Below, one piece after another: positions 38,218 to 45,728 of a stretch of 64,000 nucleotides of DNA (position 1 is its first letter; each line of letters opens with the position of its first letter). The notes below the pieces were generated by a model that was given only the letters and a program-made list of their open reading frames with translations, made no database searches and was not told where the DNA came from. This DNA comes from Faecalibacterium sp. HTF-F (GTDB lineage: Bacteria > Bacillota > Clostridia > Oscillospirales > Ruminococcaceae): NCBI RefSeq assembly GCF_023347535.1, contig NZ_CP094473.1, positions 434,001 through 498,000 on the forward strand, in the 5' to 3' direction. The position numbers were made by a program, and so were the translations under genes.

Positions 38218-39663
38218 ATGGGACGCGATGTTTTACTTTTATATATGAGCCCGAAAAACCCGAACTACAAGACCCAGACCAACGAGGGCGCGGTGCGGTA
38301 TCTGATAAAGGAAAAGGAGACCCCGGACTGCATTCTGGCACTGTGCAGCGAGACGGTGCGCAAAAAAGCTGTGGTGGAAATGCCGGACGGCAGCACCTGC
38401 ACCACGCTGGAATATTTCCGCGATGCGTTGCGCAGGGTGGGCATCCCGGCAGAGCGGCTGGTGGTGATCGAAGTGCCGGACAGCATGGATGACGAGAAAA
38501 AGCAGTTTCAGGCCATCTCGCAGCTGCTGGACAAGATCGAAAAAGAGGACACCCTTTCCATCGACCTTTCCGGCGGTATGCGGGACACTGCCATGTTGCT
38601 GGTGACCGCTGCCCGCTGTATGCGGGACCTGCGCGGTGTGCAGACCCGCCGGGTGATCTATGCGGAGCTGCGCGGGGAAGAGCCTGTCGCGCACGACCGC
38701 ACCCAGCTGTATGATCTGTTCGACTTTGTTACCGCCATGGACGAGTTCTTCTCCACCGGCACCGCGCAAAAGCTGAAGAGCTATCTGTGGAGCGAGGGCG
38801 AAAAAGACCCGGTGCTGCACACGCTGCTGACCCGCATCAACCAGTTCTCGGATGACCTGGCGCTGTGCCGGGTGCGCAAGCTGAACGACGATTTGAACCA
38901 GATCGCTCAGGCGCTGAAAGAACCGCCCAAGAAGAGCCAGAACCTGACCGACCTGTTCTTCCGGCTGCTGAAAGACCGTTTCAACACCGAGTTTGCAGAG
39001 CTGCTTTCCTCCGGCGAAAAGGCGCTGCCTGCACTGGTGAGCTGGTGCGCCAAGTACGGGATGTACCAGCAGGCGCTGACCCTGCTGTGCGAGCAGATGC
39101 CGGAATATGTCTGCCAGCATCTCTTTGTGCAGCCCACTGAAAGAGGCTGGGACTATCTGGCAGATCAGAAGCAGAACGAGGGCAAGCCGTGGGTGTACCC
39201 GCTGTTCCATTTCCATTTTTGCTGGTTGGCATTGTTGCAGAATGGAAAATTGAAAGAAATTTGCACAACCGATTTGCGCCTGATCAAAAGTAAAGATGAT
39301 GCGGGCGGCAATATGCTGCTTGGCGTAGCAAATGCCGCAGAAATGCACGATTATCTGGATATGGTGCTTGCCTCTGACCAACTGGCCATCGACCCTGCCA
39401 TCCGCCCGCAGCTGGAGCAGGCTGCCCTGCTCTACCAGCGCGTGGTGAAGTACCGCAACCAGATCAATCACGCCAGCGACAGTGACTTGGGCCTGTTGAG
39501 CGATCGCGTTCTGCCGCTGGATACCGAGAGCATTGAAGAGACCCTGCGAAAGATCACCGTCTACCTGCATGAGATCCGCCCCTTGAAGCGGAACATCCCG
39601 CAGGGCGTCAAGGCGTTGCCTGTCACAAAGACGATTCCGTCAGGCGCAGCTCCCAACCTGTAA
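38218..39663 (+). CDS. CARF-HEPN ribonuclease (Csx1/Csm6-like, TM1812 type)
   Basis: A 481-residue protein from ATG 38218 (nine bases after AGGAGG; an upstream ATG at 38209 lies inside that site's spacing). The N-terminal CARF domain (~1-175) has the ligand-site motif DLSGGMRDT at 116-124. The C-terminal HEPN domain has the catalytic R-X4-H as R413-NQIN-H418. It is predicted to be a cyclic-oligoadenylate-activated RNase that degrades cell and phage RNA. The upstream two genes form its operon. A terminator follows at 39686-39730. Confidence 0.85.
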   Translation: MGRDVLLLYMSPKNPNYKTQTNEGAVRYLIKEKETPDCILALCSETVRKKAVVEMPDGSTCTTLEYFRDALRRVGIPAERLVVIEVPDSMDDEKKQFQAISQLLDKIEKEDTLSIDLSGGMRDTAMLLVTAARCMRDLRGVQTRRVIYAELRGEEPVAHDRTQLYDLFDFVTAMDEFFSTGTAQKLKSYLWSEGEKDPVLHTLLTRINQFSDDLALCRVRKLNDDLNQIAQALKEPPKKSQNLTDLFFRLLKDRFNTEFAELLSSGEKALPALVSWCAKYGMYQQALTLLCEQMPEYVCQHLFVQPTERGWDYLADQKQNEGKPWVYPLFHFHFCWLALLQNGKLKEICTTDLRLIKSKDDAGGNMLLGVANAAEMHDYLDMVLASDQLAIDPAIRPQLEQAALLYQRVVKYRNQINHASDSDLGLLSDRVLPLDTESIEETLRKITVYLHEIRPLKRNIPQGVKALPVTKTIPSGAAPNL

Positions 39664-39685
39664 AATAGAATATAGGAAAAAGCAA

Positions 39686-39730
39686 AGCACCTCCGCTGCT
39701 GGCAAACGCCAGTGGCAGAGGTGCTTTTTT
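39686..39730. terminator. Bidirectional terminator between the CARF-HEPN gene and array 2
   Basis: Stem AGCACCTC ... GAGGTGCT followed by TTTTTT. Its T-run runs into the first repeat of array 2, just as at array 1. Confidence 0.8.
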
Positions 39731-40147
39731 GTCCCCTTGGGGGGATAAGTTGCAATGAGCATACGTCAAAATCTGGAACGAGTTTTTCCGCGATGAGTTT
39801 CCGTCCCCTTGCGGGGATAAAGTGCAATATAGTGTAAGGTTCATCCACCCACTAATAAAAAGAGGTTTCCGTCCCCTTGCGGGGAGAACCCTCTCAGTCA
39901 CGGCTTACGCCGTGCCAGATTCCCCCTTTTGTCACCTGCGGTGACATCTTCCCCCCGGCCGGGGGAAGTCGGCCCTCTCAGGGGGAGCTTAATGCCAGGT
40001 AACGGCAGCTGTAAAAGCTCTCCCTTCGGGAGAGCTGGCGCGCAGCGCCTGAGAGGGTTTTGCAGGGATAAATTGCAATTTATAACACCTACTATCATAA
40101 CGGTAAATTATTCACGTTTCCGTCCCCTTACGGAGTATAAATTTACT
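39725..40147 (-). CRISPR. CRISPR array 2, a decayed four-repeat relic split by a MITE
   Basis: The repeat is ~32 bp; its plus strand starts GTTTCCGTCCCCTTGCGGGG and ends ATAAATTGCAAT. Copies lie at 39725-39756 (degenerate), 39797-39828, 39865-39885 plus 40065-40079 (one repeat split by the element at 39886-40060) and 40116-40147 (degenerate). Spacers are 40, 36 and 36 bp. On the minus strand the repeat ends GGGGACGGAAAC, the same ending as the Mycobacterium tuberculosis type III-A repeat, which fits the Csm locus. Confidence 0.85.
39886..40060. repeat. Dispersed MITE-like repeat, copy 3, inserted inside a CRISPR repeat
   Basis: 175 bp with ends AACCCTCTCAG and CTGAGAGGGTT. The flanks read GCGGGGA (left, 39879-39885) and GCAGGGA (right, 40062-40068), consistent with a 7-bp target duplication with one mismatch. 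Its inner blocks match copy 2. Confidence 0.85.
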
Positions 40148-40575
40148 ATACCACACATTGATTCAAAAGAAAAGAACCATACACCGGAGAAGCGCGGATG
40201 GAGTAGAAATGATAAGCCATCAGCCGATTCCCTTTGGTGATAAGCGGATGTTCCACTATTTCCGGGAGGAAAGCATCGTGTGCAGTCGATGGCGGGCATG
40301 AGTATCTCCGTAGATGCGGAAACCCGGAAGACTGGGAAGAATTATCTGAAACGAAGGATATAGATGATTGAAAATTAAGCTGAACACGATCTTTGAAGCA
40401 GAAGTTCAGCGGCGAGAAAAATGCTCTTGACCTCTATATTAAAGGCCAAGAGCTTTTTGCAAAGATGATGCTGTAAAGAAGTAAAACAGTGAAAGCAATA
40501 AGAACAGGTGGTCAATTACTTTGCATTTTTTGCATACAGATCTGCGGCGAGAGATAGACGGTCTGGCACAGATCC
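40148..40575. other. Gene-poor right edge of the accessory island
   Basis: No intact gene is visible. Around 40280-40370 one frame reads GGHEYLRRCGNPEDWEELSE and ends at a stop, preceded in another frame by PIPFGDKRMFHYFREE. These look like decayed protein-coding remnants I cannot name. Confidence 0.4.
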
Positions 40576-40579
40576 ATAC

Positions 40580-40622
40580 AAAAACAGGCTGTTGGATTCC
40601 TGTTCCAACAGCCTGTTTCTGT
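40580..40622 (-). terminator. Terminator of argF
   Basis: Stem AAACAGGCTGTTGGA / TCCAACAGCCTGTTT. On the minus strand it is followed by TTTGTATGG. Confidence 0.8.
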
Positions 40623-40659
40623 TGCGTAGCACATTCATATTCCGCACAAGCGGAATCCA

Positions 40660-41658
40660 TCATTTCTCATATCCTAAGGTCGCTGCCATGACGGCCTTGA
40701 TGGTGTGCATCCGGTTCTCGGCCTCGTCGAACACGATGCTCTGGGGGCCTTCAAACACTTCATCGGTCACTTCCATGGCGTCGCGGCCAAAGCGCTCGCC
40801 CATCTCCTTGCCCACGGTGGTCTTGTGGTCGTGGAAGGCGGGCAGGCAGTGCATAAACACGGCGTGGGGGCCTGCAATGTCCATCAGCTGCTGATTGATC
40901 TGGTACGCAGACAGGTCGTTGATCCGCTCGGCCCAGACCTCCACCGGCTCGCCCATGGATACCCACACATCGGTGTACAGCACATCGGCACCCTTGGCGG
41001 CTTTAGCAGGGTCCTCCTCAAAGGTGAGGGTGGCACCGGTCTGGGCGGCAATGGCCTGACACTGTGCCACAAGGGCCGGGTCCGGCTGGTACTTTTTGGG
41101 TGCGCAGGCGGTGAAGTGCAGGCCCATCTTGGCGCAGCCCACCATCAGGCTGTTGCCCATGTTGTAGCGGGCATCGCCAAAGTAAACGAAGTGGATGCCC
41201 TTCAGGCGACCAAAATGCTCCCGGATGGTGAGGAAGTCGGCCAGGATCTGGGTGGGATGGAACTCATTGGTCAGGCCGTTCCATACCGGGACCCCCGCGT
41301 AGCGGGCCAGATCTTCCACGATCTGCTGGCCGTAGCCCCGGTACTCGATGCCGTCAAACATGCGGCCCAGCACCCGGGCGGTGTCGGCAATGGACTCCTT
41401 TTTGCCGATCTGGCTGCCGGAGGGATCAAGGTAGGTCACTTCCATGCCCAGATCGTGTGCGGCTACCTCAAAGCTGCAGCGGGTGCGGGTGGAGGTCTTT
41501 TCAAAAATCAGGGCAATGTTTTTGCCCGCAAGCTGGTCATTGTGGCGGATGCCGGCCTTCTTTTTTGCCTTCAGGTCGGCGGCAAGGTCCAGCAGTTCCT
41601 CCATCTCGGCAGGGGTGTAGTCCAATAGCTTCAAAAAGCTGCGGTTCTTCAGACTCAT
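40660..41658 (-). CDS. argF: Ornithine carbamoyltransferase
   Basis: A 332-residue cytoplasmic enzyme that makes citrulline from ornithine and carbamoyl phosphate. The carbamoyl-phosphate site [16 protein letters not shown] and the ornithine-binding HCLPAFHD and MGE signatures are clear. Length is normal. It stands alone; an ArgR-type box lies upstream (41689-41702). It is the first core gene right of the CRISPR island. A catabolic (arcB) role cannot be excluded by sequence alone. Confidence 0.94.
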   Translation of the reverse strand: MSLKNRSFLKLLDYTPAEMEELLDLAADLKAKKKAGIRHNDQLAGKNIALIFEKTSTRTRCSFEVAAHDLGMEVTYLDPSGSQIGKKESIADTARVLGRMFDGIEYRGYGQQIVEDLARYAGVPVWNGLTNEFHPTQILADFLTIREHFGRLKGIHFVYFGDARYNMGNSLMVGCAKMGLHFTACAPKKYQPDPALVAQCQAIAAQTGATLTFEEDPAKAAKGADVLYTDVWVSMGEPVEVWAERINDLSAYQINQQLMDIAGPHAVFMHCLPAFHDHKTTVGKEMGERFGRDAMEVTDEVFEGPQSIVFDEAENRMHTIKAVMAATLGYEK

Positions 41659-41688
41659 TGTATATTTTCCTCTCTATGCAAGTGCTAT

Positions 41689-41702
41689 TGTATATTTATT
41701 CG
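41689..41702. promoter_or_regulatory. Candidate ArgR operator
   Basis: TGTATATTTATTCG, read on the minus strand as CGAATAAATATACA, is close to the ArgR half-palindrome consensus. It lies about 31 bases before the argF start; a second partial TATACA sits next to the ATG. Confidence 0.5.
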
Positions 41703-41737
41703 AGCTGTATTTCTATTATAATGATATCCTGTAAAAA

Positions 41738-41766
41738 TTGCAATACCCTGTCGGATATGTTATACT
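41738..41766 (+). promoter_or_regulatory. Promoter of a candidate structured RNA
   Basis: TTGCAA (41738-41743), a 17-nt spacer and TATACT (41761-41766), pointing into a gene-free stretch that ends in a terminator. Confidence 0.65.
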
Positions 41767-41772
41767 GATCGT

Positions 41773-42020
41773 GCTGCCCTTCTGGCATCCTGTACGGGTT
41801 GCGGCTCCCTGCATCTGCTTCGTGCCTTGGGCGGCACTCGCATCTTGCAGGCCGCGGCCCCAACAGCTCCTCCCTGTTTCCACCGCTGGCGGCGGTCGTC
41901 GCCGTTGCACAGCGCAGGTAGCTGCAACCTACCTGTGCAAGTGGCTTGAGAGTCACAGAAAGGGCAAGTAAGCACAAAGAACCCCCGCGGAGCTGCAACT
42001 CTGCGGGGGTTCGCTTTTTG
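41773..42020 (+). ncRNA. Candidate structured RNA, 6S-like architecture
   Basis: About 245 nt without a supported ORF, between argF and the convergent dCMP deaminase gene. The closing stem GTGCT..GCCCTTCTG pairs with CAGAAAGGGC..AGCAC, and GCACAG/GGTAG near 41908 pairs with CTACCTGTGC. The 3' end is a strong terminator (ACCCCCGC / GCGGGGGT then TTCGCTTTTT). Long closing stem, open centre and inner stems recall 6S RNA. I see none of the conserved SRP, RNase P or tmRNA blocks. Confidence 0.5.
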
Positions 42021-42108
42021 TGAGCCGGTGATCTAACCTTACCAACTTTCTATCTTTAATATATGCAATCCGGTGCAAAAGTCAAGATGCTATGAAAAAA
42101 TTCACACT

Positions 42109-42588
42109 TTACAGCTCCAGCTCGGCCCGGCGTCCGGTGGGGGTATAGGCAGTCAGCTTCACACCGGCCTTTTTGAACATGAACCGCGCCGCCACGCTGG
42201 AATCGCTGTCGTGGTATTTATCGCCGTAGTACACCACCTCGGCAATGCCGGACTGGATGATGGCCTTGGTGCACTCGTTGCAGGGGAACAGGGTCACGTA
42301 CACCCGCGCTCCCTTCAGGTTGTTGTGGGCGCTGTTGAGGATGGCGTTCAGCTCTGCATGGCAGACATACATATACTTGGTGTCCAGCGGGTCGCCCTCC
42401 CGCTCCCACGGCATCTCGTCGTCGCTGCAGCCGATGGGCATACCGTTGTAGCCCAGCGACAGGATCTTGTTTTCCGGGCTGACGATGCACGCGCCCACCT
42501 GACTGTTGGGGTCCTTGGAGCGCATGGCCGTGAGCAGCGCAATGCCCATGAAATATTCATCCCAGTTGATGTAATCGGTACGTTTCAT
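42109..42588 (-). CDS. dCMP deaminase family protein (ComEB-like)
   Basis: A 159-residue zinc deaminase that turns dCMP into dUMP for thymidylate synthesis. The zinc and catalytic motifs are CHAELNA (H-A-E) and PCNEC. ATG 42588 follows GGAGGT; upstream in-frame codons lack a site. It is the homologue of ComEB in Bacillus, but no com genes are adjacent. Confidence 0.9.
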   Translation of the reverse strand: MKRTDYINWDEYFMGIALLTAMRSKDPNSQVGACIVSPENKILSLGYNGMPIGCSDDEMPWEREGDPLDTKYMYVCHAELNAILNSAHNNLKGARVYVTLFPCNECTKAIIQSGIAEVVYYGDKYHDSDSSVAARFMFKKAGVKLTAYTPTGRRAELEL

Positions 42589-42626
42589 CGCGGAAAAACC
42601 TCCTGTTCCGGCAGCGGGCCCGCCGC

Positions 42627-42655
42627 TTGACAAACCCGGTAAAATACACTATACT
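42627..42655 (+). promoter_or_regulatory. Promoter of antisense RNA B
   Basis: TTGACA (42627-42632), a 17-nt spacer and TATACT (42650-42655). Confidence 0.8.
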
Positions 42656-42661
42656 ACGAAT

Positions 42662-42768
42662 AGAAAGAGCGCTGCCCGGCAAAACGGCTCCGCTCCTCAT
42701 GGATCAGATGACCAAAAGATCAAGTGACCGCGGCTTGGGGAAGCGTTGGCGGTCACTTTTTCTTTTTG
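42662..42768 (+). ncRNA. Predicted antisense antitoxin RNA, module B
   Basis: About 105 nt from the consensus promoter to the terminator GTGACCG / CGGTCAC followed by TTTTTCTTTTT (42724-42768). It is antisense to the 3' end of the toxin B mRNA. The 5' end (AATAGAAAGAGCGCTGCCCG) is shared with modules A and C apart from a few bases. Confidence 0.6.
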
Positions 42769-42878
42769 TCGTTGTCATGGTGTTTTTCTCTCTGCTCGAG
42801 TTTCCATGTGATTTCAAAAGTCACATGTACGATGGTGACGATAAGCGTCAGCAGCATCAGAATCTCGGAGATCGACAT
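42753..42878 (-). CDS. Type I toxin-like small membrane peptide, module B
   Basis: A 41-residue peptide: MSISEILMLLTLIVTIV (membrane span), motif T-F-E-I-T-W, then a strongly basic tail ending DKKKK. ATG 42878 has a GGAAGGAGGGATG leader conserved with modules A and C. The 3' end is overlapped by a convergent antisense RNA. Confidence 0.7.
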   Translation of the reverse strand: MSISEILMLLTLIVTIVHVTFEITWKLEQREKHHDNDKKKK

Positions 42879-42884
42879 CCAACA

Positions 42885-43302
42885 TCCCTCCTTCCGCCGA
42901 AAGCATCCGGAGAGATCACTTCAAAAAGCTGCCCTCCTGACACCTGCTTCACTCTGGGGTGAACATGCAGAACCAGTGAGGACACAGAGCCGCCTTGCGT
43001 TTTGGGTCAACGCCCTTGCCGCCAAAGCGGCATCTACAGCATACCATAAAATTATACGCTTTGCAACGAAAACACCCCCGGCATCGCACCTGTGTGCGGC
43101 ACCGGGGGCTTGCTTTTTTTGCGGGGAAAGCTCCCCCAATGTCAACTTGCACAAAACACTGCCCTGAAGTTTGGCAGGCATTTGACCGGCTTTTTTCAAA
43201 CGATATATTTAAAAATCGTTTTGAGTGTGGTATTATCTTTGTAAAATATGCCACAAAAGCGGAGAGAATGCTCCGTGCGGCGGAAATGAGGGAAAAACCG
43301 AT
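42885..43302. other. Intergenic stretch with a hairpin terminator
   Basis: About 420 bases with no gene. One hairpin (CCCCCGGC ... GCACCGGGGG followed by CTTGCTTTTTTT, about 43072-43120) probably insulates the EF-G paralogue. The remainder shows nothing I can name. Confidence 0.5.
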
Positions 43303-45387
43303 ATGAAATACGCAAGCAACAACATCCGCAATATCCTGATTGCCGGTCATGCCGGCAGCGGCAAGACCACGCTCACCGAGGCGCTGGTCTATTTTTCGGG
43401 CGCTGCCGAGCGTATGGGCCGGGTCGAGGACGGCACCACGATTTCGGACTTTGACCCCGAGGAAGCAAAGCGCAAGGCCAGCCTGTCGGCGTCTGTAGTG
43501 CCGGTGGAGTACGAGGGCATCAAGTACAACCTGATCGACGCCCCGGGCCTGTTCGACTTCGAGGCCGGCGAGTATGAGGGCATCCGTGCCGCCGAGAGCG
43601 TGCTGGTGGTGGTGTCCGGCCGCAGCGGCGTCACCGTGGGTGCCGAGAAGGCGTTCCAGCTGGCCCGCAAGAATGGCAAGGCTACGATGGTTTTCGTCTC
43701 CAAGTGCGATCTGGAAAACGCCAACTACTTCAAGATCCTTGAGGATATGAAGATCAAGTTCGGCTCCACCGTCTGCCCCTGCGTGGTGCCCGCCAAGCTG
43801 GACGACGGCACCCCCGTGTACATCAACCTGTTCAGCCAGAAGGCCTTCAAGTACGAGGGCGGCAAGCAGATCCAGGTGGACCTGCCGGACATCGGCCACC
43901 GTTTCCAGGGCCTGATCGAGGCCATGAGCGAAGCCATTGCGGAAACGGACGATGAGCTGATGGAAAAGTTCTTCGGCGGCGAGGCCTTTACCACCGAGGA
44001 GATCGTGGAAGGCATGCGCAAGGGCGTCAAGGACGGCCTGATCACCCCCGTGTTCTGCGGCAGCGCCGTGAACCAGCAGGCGCTGGATATGCTGCTGTTC
44101 AACATGCACAAGCTGCTGCCCAGCCCGGAGCACGAAGCCAGCACGCTGGCCGAGGATGCCGACGGCGAGCCGGTGGAACTGCACTGCACCGTGGACGAGC
44201 CCACCGCCGCCTACGTCTTCAAGACCGTGGCCGACCCCTTTGTGGGCAAGCTGAGCTACCTGCGGGTGGTCAGCGGCAAGGTGACCGCCGGTGAACCGCT
44301 GACCAATGCCCGCACCGGTGACGTGGAAAAGATCACCAAGCCCCTCACCGTCATCGGCAAGAAGCAGGTGGACTCGGACGGCATCATCGCCGGTGATATC
44401 GGCGCAGTGGCAAAGCTGGTGAGCGCCAAGACCGGCGACACCCTGTGCGACGCCGACCGTGTGGTGAAGCTGCCGGCCCCCGTGTTCCCGCAGCCCAGCC
44501 TGTTCATGGCCGTCACTGTGGCCAAGAAGGGCGACGAGGGCAAGATCTCCAGCGCACTGGCCCGCCTGATGGAAGAGGACCCCACCCTGAGCTACCAGAA
44601 CAACGCCGAGACCCATCAGCAGGTCATCGGCGGTCTGGGCGAGCAGCATCTGGACGTGGTGAAGGCCAAGCTGAAGAACAAGTTCGGCGTGGAGATCGGT
44701 CTGGAAGCACCCCGCATCGCCTACCGCGAGTCCATCCGCAAGGCCTGCCAGAAGCAGGGCCGCCACAAGAAGCAGACCGGCGGCCACGGCCAGTTCGGTG
44801 ACGTTATCATCAACTTCGAGCCCTGCGACAGCGAGCAGGTGGTGTTTGAGGAGAAGGTGTTCGGCGGCAGCGTGCCCAAGAACTTCTTCCCCGCCGTGGA
44901 AAAGGGCGTGCGCCTTGCCGCCGAAAAGGGTGTGCTGGCAGGCTACCCCGTGGTGGGCCTGAAGGCCACCCTGCTGGACGGCAGCTATCACCCGGTGGAC
45001 AGCTCTGAAATGGCCTTTATCATGGCCGCAAAGCTGGCCTACAAGGCCGCCATGCCCGAGGCCGGGCCGATCATTCTGGAGCCCATCCACACCCTGAAGG
45101 CTCATGTGCCGAACGACAACACCGGCGACATCATGGGCGACGTGACCAAGCGCCGGGGCCGCGTGCTGGGCATGGAGCCGGACGAGGACGGCATGCAGAC
45201 CATCATTGCGGAAGTGCCGCTGGCAGAGCTGGCCAACTTTACCACCTTTATCCGGCAGACGACCCAGGGCCGCGGCTGGTTCACCACCGAGTTCGCCCGC
45301 TACGAGACCCTGCCCGAGATGCTGGTGCCCGCCGTGGTGGAGCAGGCCAGGAAGCTGGGCAATCTGGACGAGGCCGCCGACGACTGA
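43303..45387 (+). CDS. EF-G paralogue (translation-factor GTPase)
   Basis: A 694-residue protein with the five-domain layout of elongation factor G. The P-loop reads AGHAGSGKTT instead of the usual AHIDAGKTT, and the switch I region lacks the RGIT block (DGTTISDFDPEEAKRK is there instead), marking the EF-G2-like branch rather than the canonical factor. C-terminal domain IV/V signatures (HKKQTGGHGQFGDV; EPIHTLKAHVP) are intact. ATG 43303 was chosen over an upstream frame. The ribosomal role of this branch is not well defined. Confidence 0.88.
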   Translation: MKYASNNIRNILIAGHAGSGKTTLTEALVYFSGAAERMGRVEDGTTISDFDPEEAKRKASLSASVVPVEYEGIKYNLIDAPGLFDFEAGEYEGIRAAESVLVVVSGRSGVTVGAEKAFQLARKNGKATMVFVSKCDLENANYFKILEDMKIKFGSTVCPCVVPAKLDDGTPVYINLFSQKAFKYEGGKQIQVDLPDIGHRFQGLIEAMSEAIAETDDELMEKFFGGEAFTTEEIVEGMRKGVKDGLITPVFCGSAVNQQALDMLLFNMHKLLPSPEHEASTLAEDADGEPVELHCTVDEPTAAYVFKTVADPFVGKLSYLRVVSGKVTAGEPLTNARTGDVEKITKPLTVIGKKQVDSDGIIAGDIGAVAKLVSAKTGDTLCDADRVVKLPAPVFPQPSLFMAVTVAKKGDEGKISSALARLMEEDPTLSYQNNAETHQQVIGGLGEQHLDVVKAKLKNKFGVEIGLEAPRIAYRESIRKACQKQGRHKKQTGGHGQFGDVIINFEPCDSEQVVFEEKVFGGSVPKNFFPAVEKGVRLAAEKGVLAGYPVVGLKATLLDGSYHPVDSSEMAFIMAAKLAYKAAMPEAGPIILEPIHTLKAHVPNDNTGDIMGDVTKRRGRVLGMEPDEDGMQTIIAEVPLAELANFTTFIRQTTQGRGWFTTEFARYETLPEMLVPAVVEQARKLGNLDEAADD

Positions 45388-45419
45388 GCCGGTCGGACAC
45401 TCCCCTCCGGTGAAGCGGA

Positions 45420-45512
45420 AGCCATTGCCGCGCAGCGGCACATCCTTGCGCAGGCACATCATTTGTTCCGCAGGAACAACCTCATTGCGCAGCACATCAT
45501 TTTAGACATCAC
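45420..45512 (+). repeat. Short tandem imperfect repeats, locus 1
   Basis: Several imperfect copies of a unit like CATTGCCGCGCAGCGGCACATC and TTGCGCAGGCACATCATT, directly after the EF-G paralogue. A related block lies at 53138-53219. Each unit has a small GCCGC / GCGGC fold. Confidence 0.65.
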
Positions 45513-45516
45513 CCCG

Positions 45517-45557
45517 GCCCCCGTTGACACTTTTCCCTCTGTCAGCGGGGGTTTTTT
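45517..45557 (+). terminator. Terminator after the EF-G paralogue
   Basis: Stem CCCCCGTTGAC ... GTCAGCGGGGG followed by TTTTTT. Confidence 0.85.
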
Positions 45558-45728
45558 GTTGCGGAAAAAAGCGAGAAGTTCCTGCAGCCGCTGTCCGCTC
45601 TGCCTTTTCCCGCCATTCGCGCATATTTCGCTCCCATTCGCGCAGATTTGATTCCATTTTACTCCCGAGTATGGTACAATAAAAGAAACACTCCCCATTT
45701 GCGACCCGCTACAAAGGAGGAAAGCAGC

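Noticed and set aside
40439-40663. A 74-codon minus-strand frame after argF
   Set aside because: It spans the argF terminator hairpin and has no ribosome site or family resemblance.
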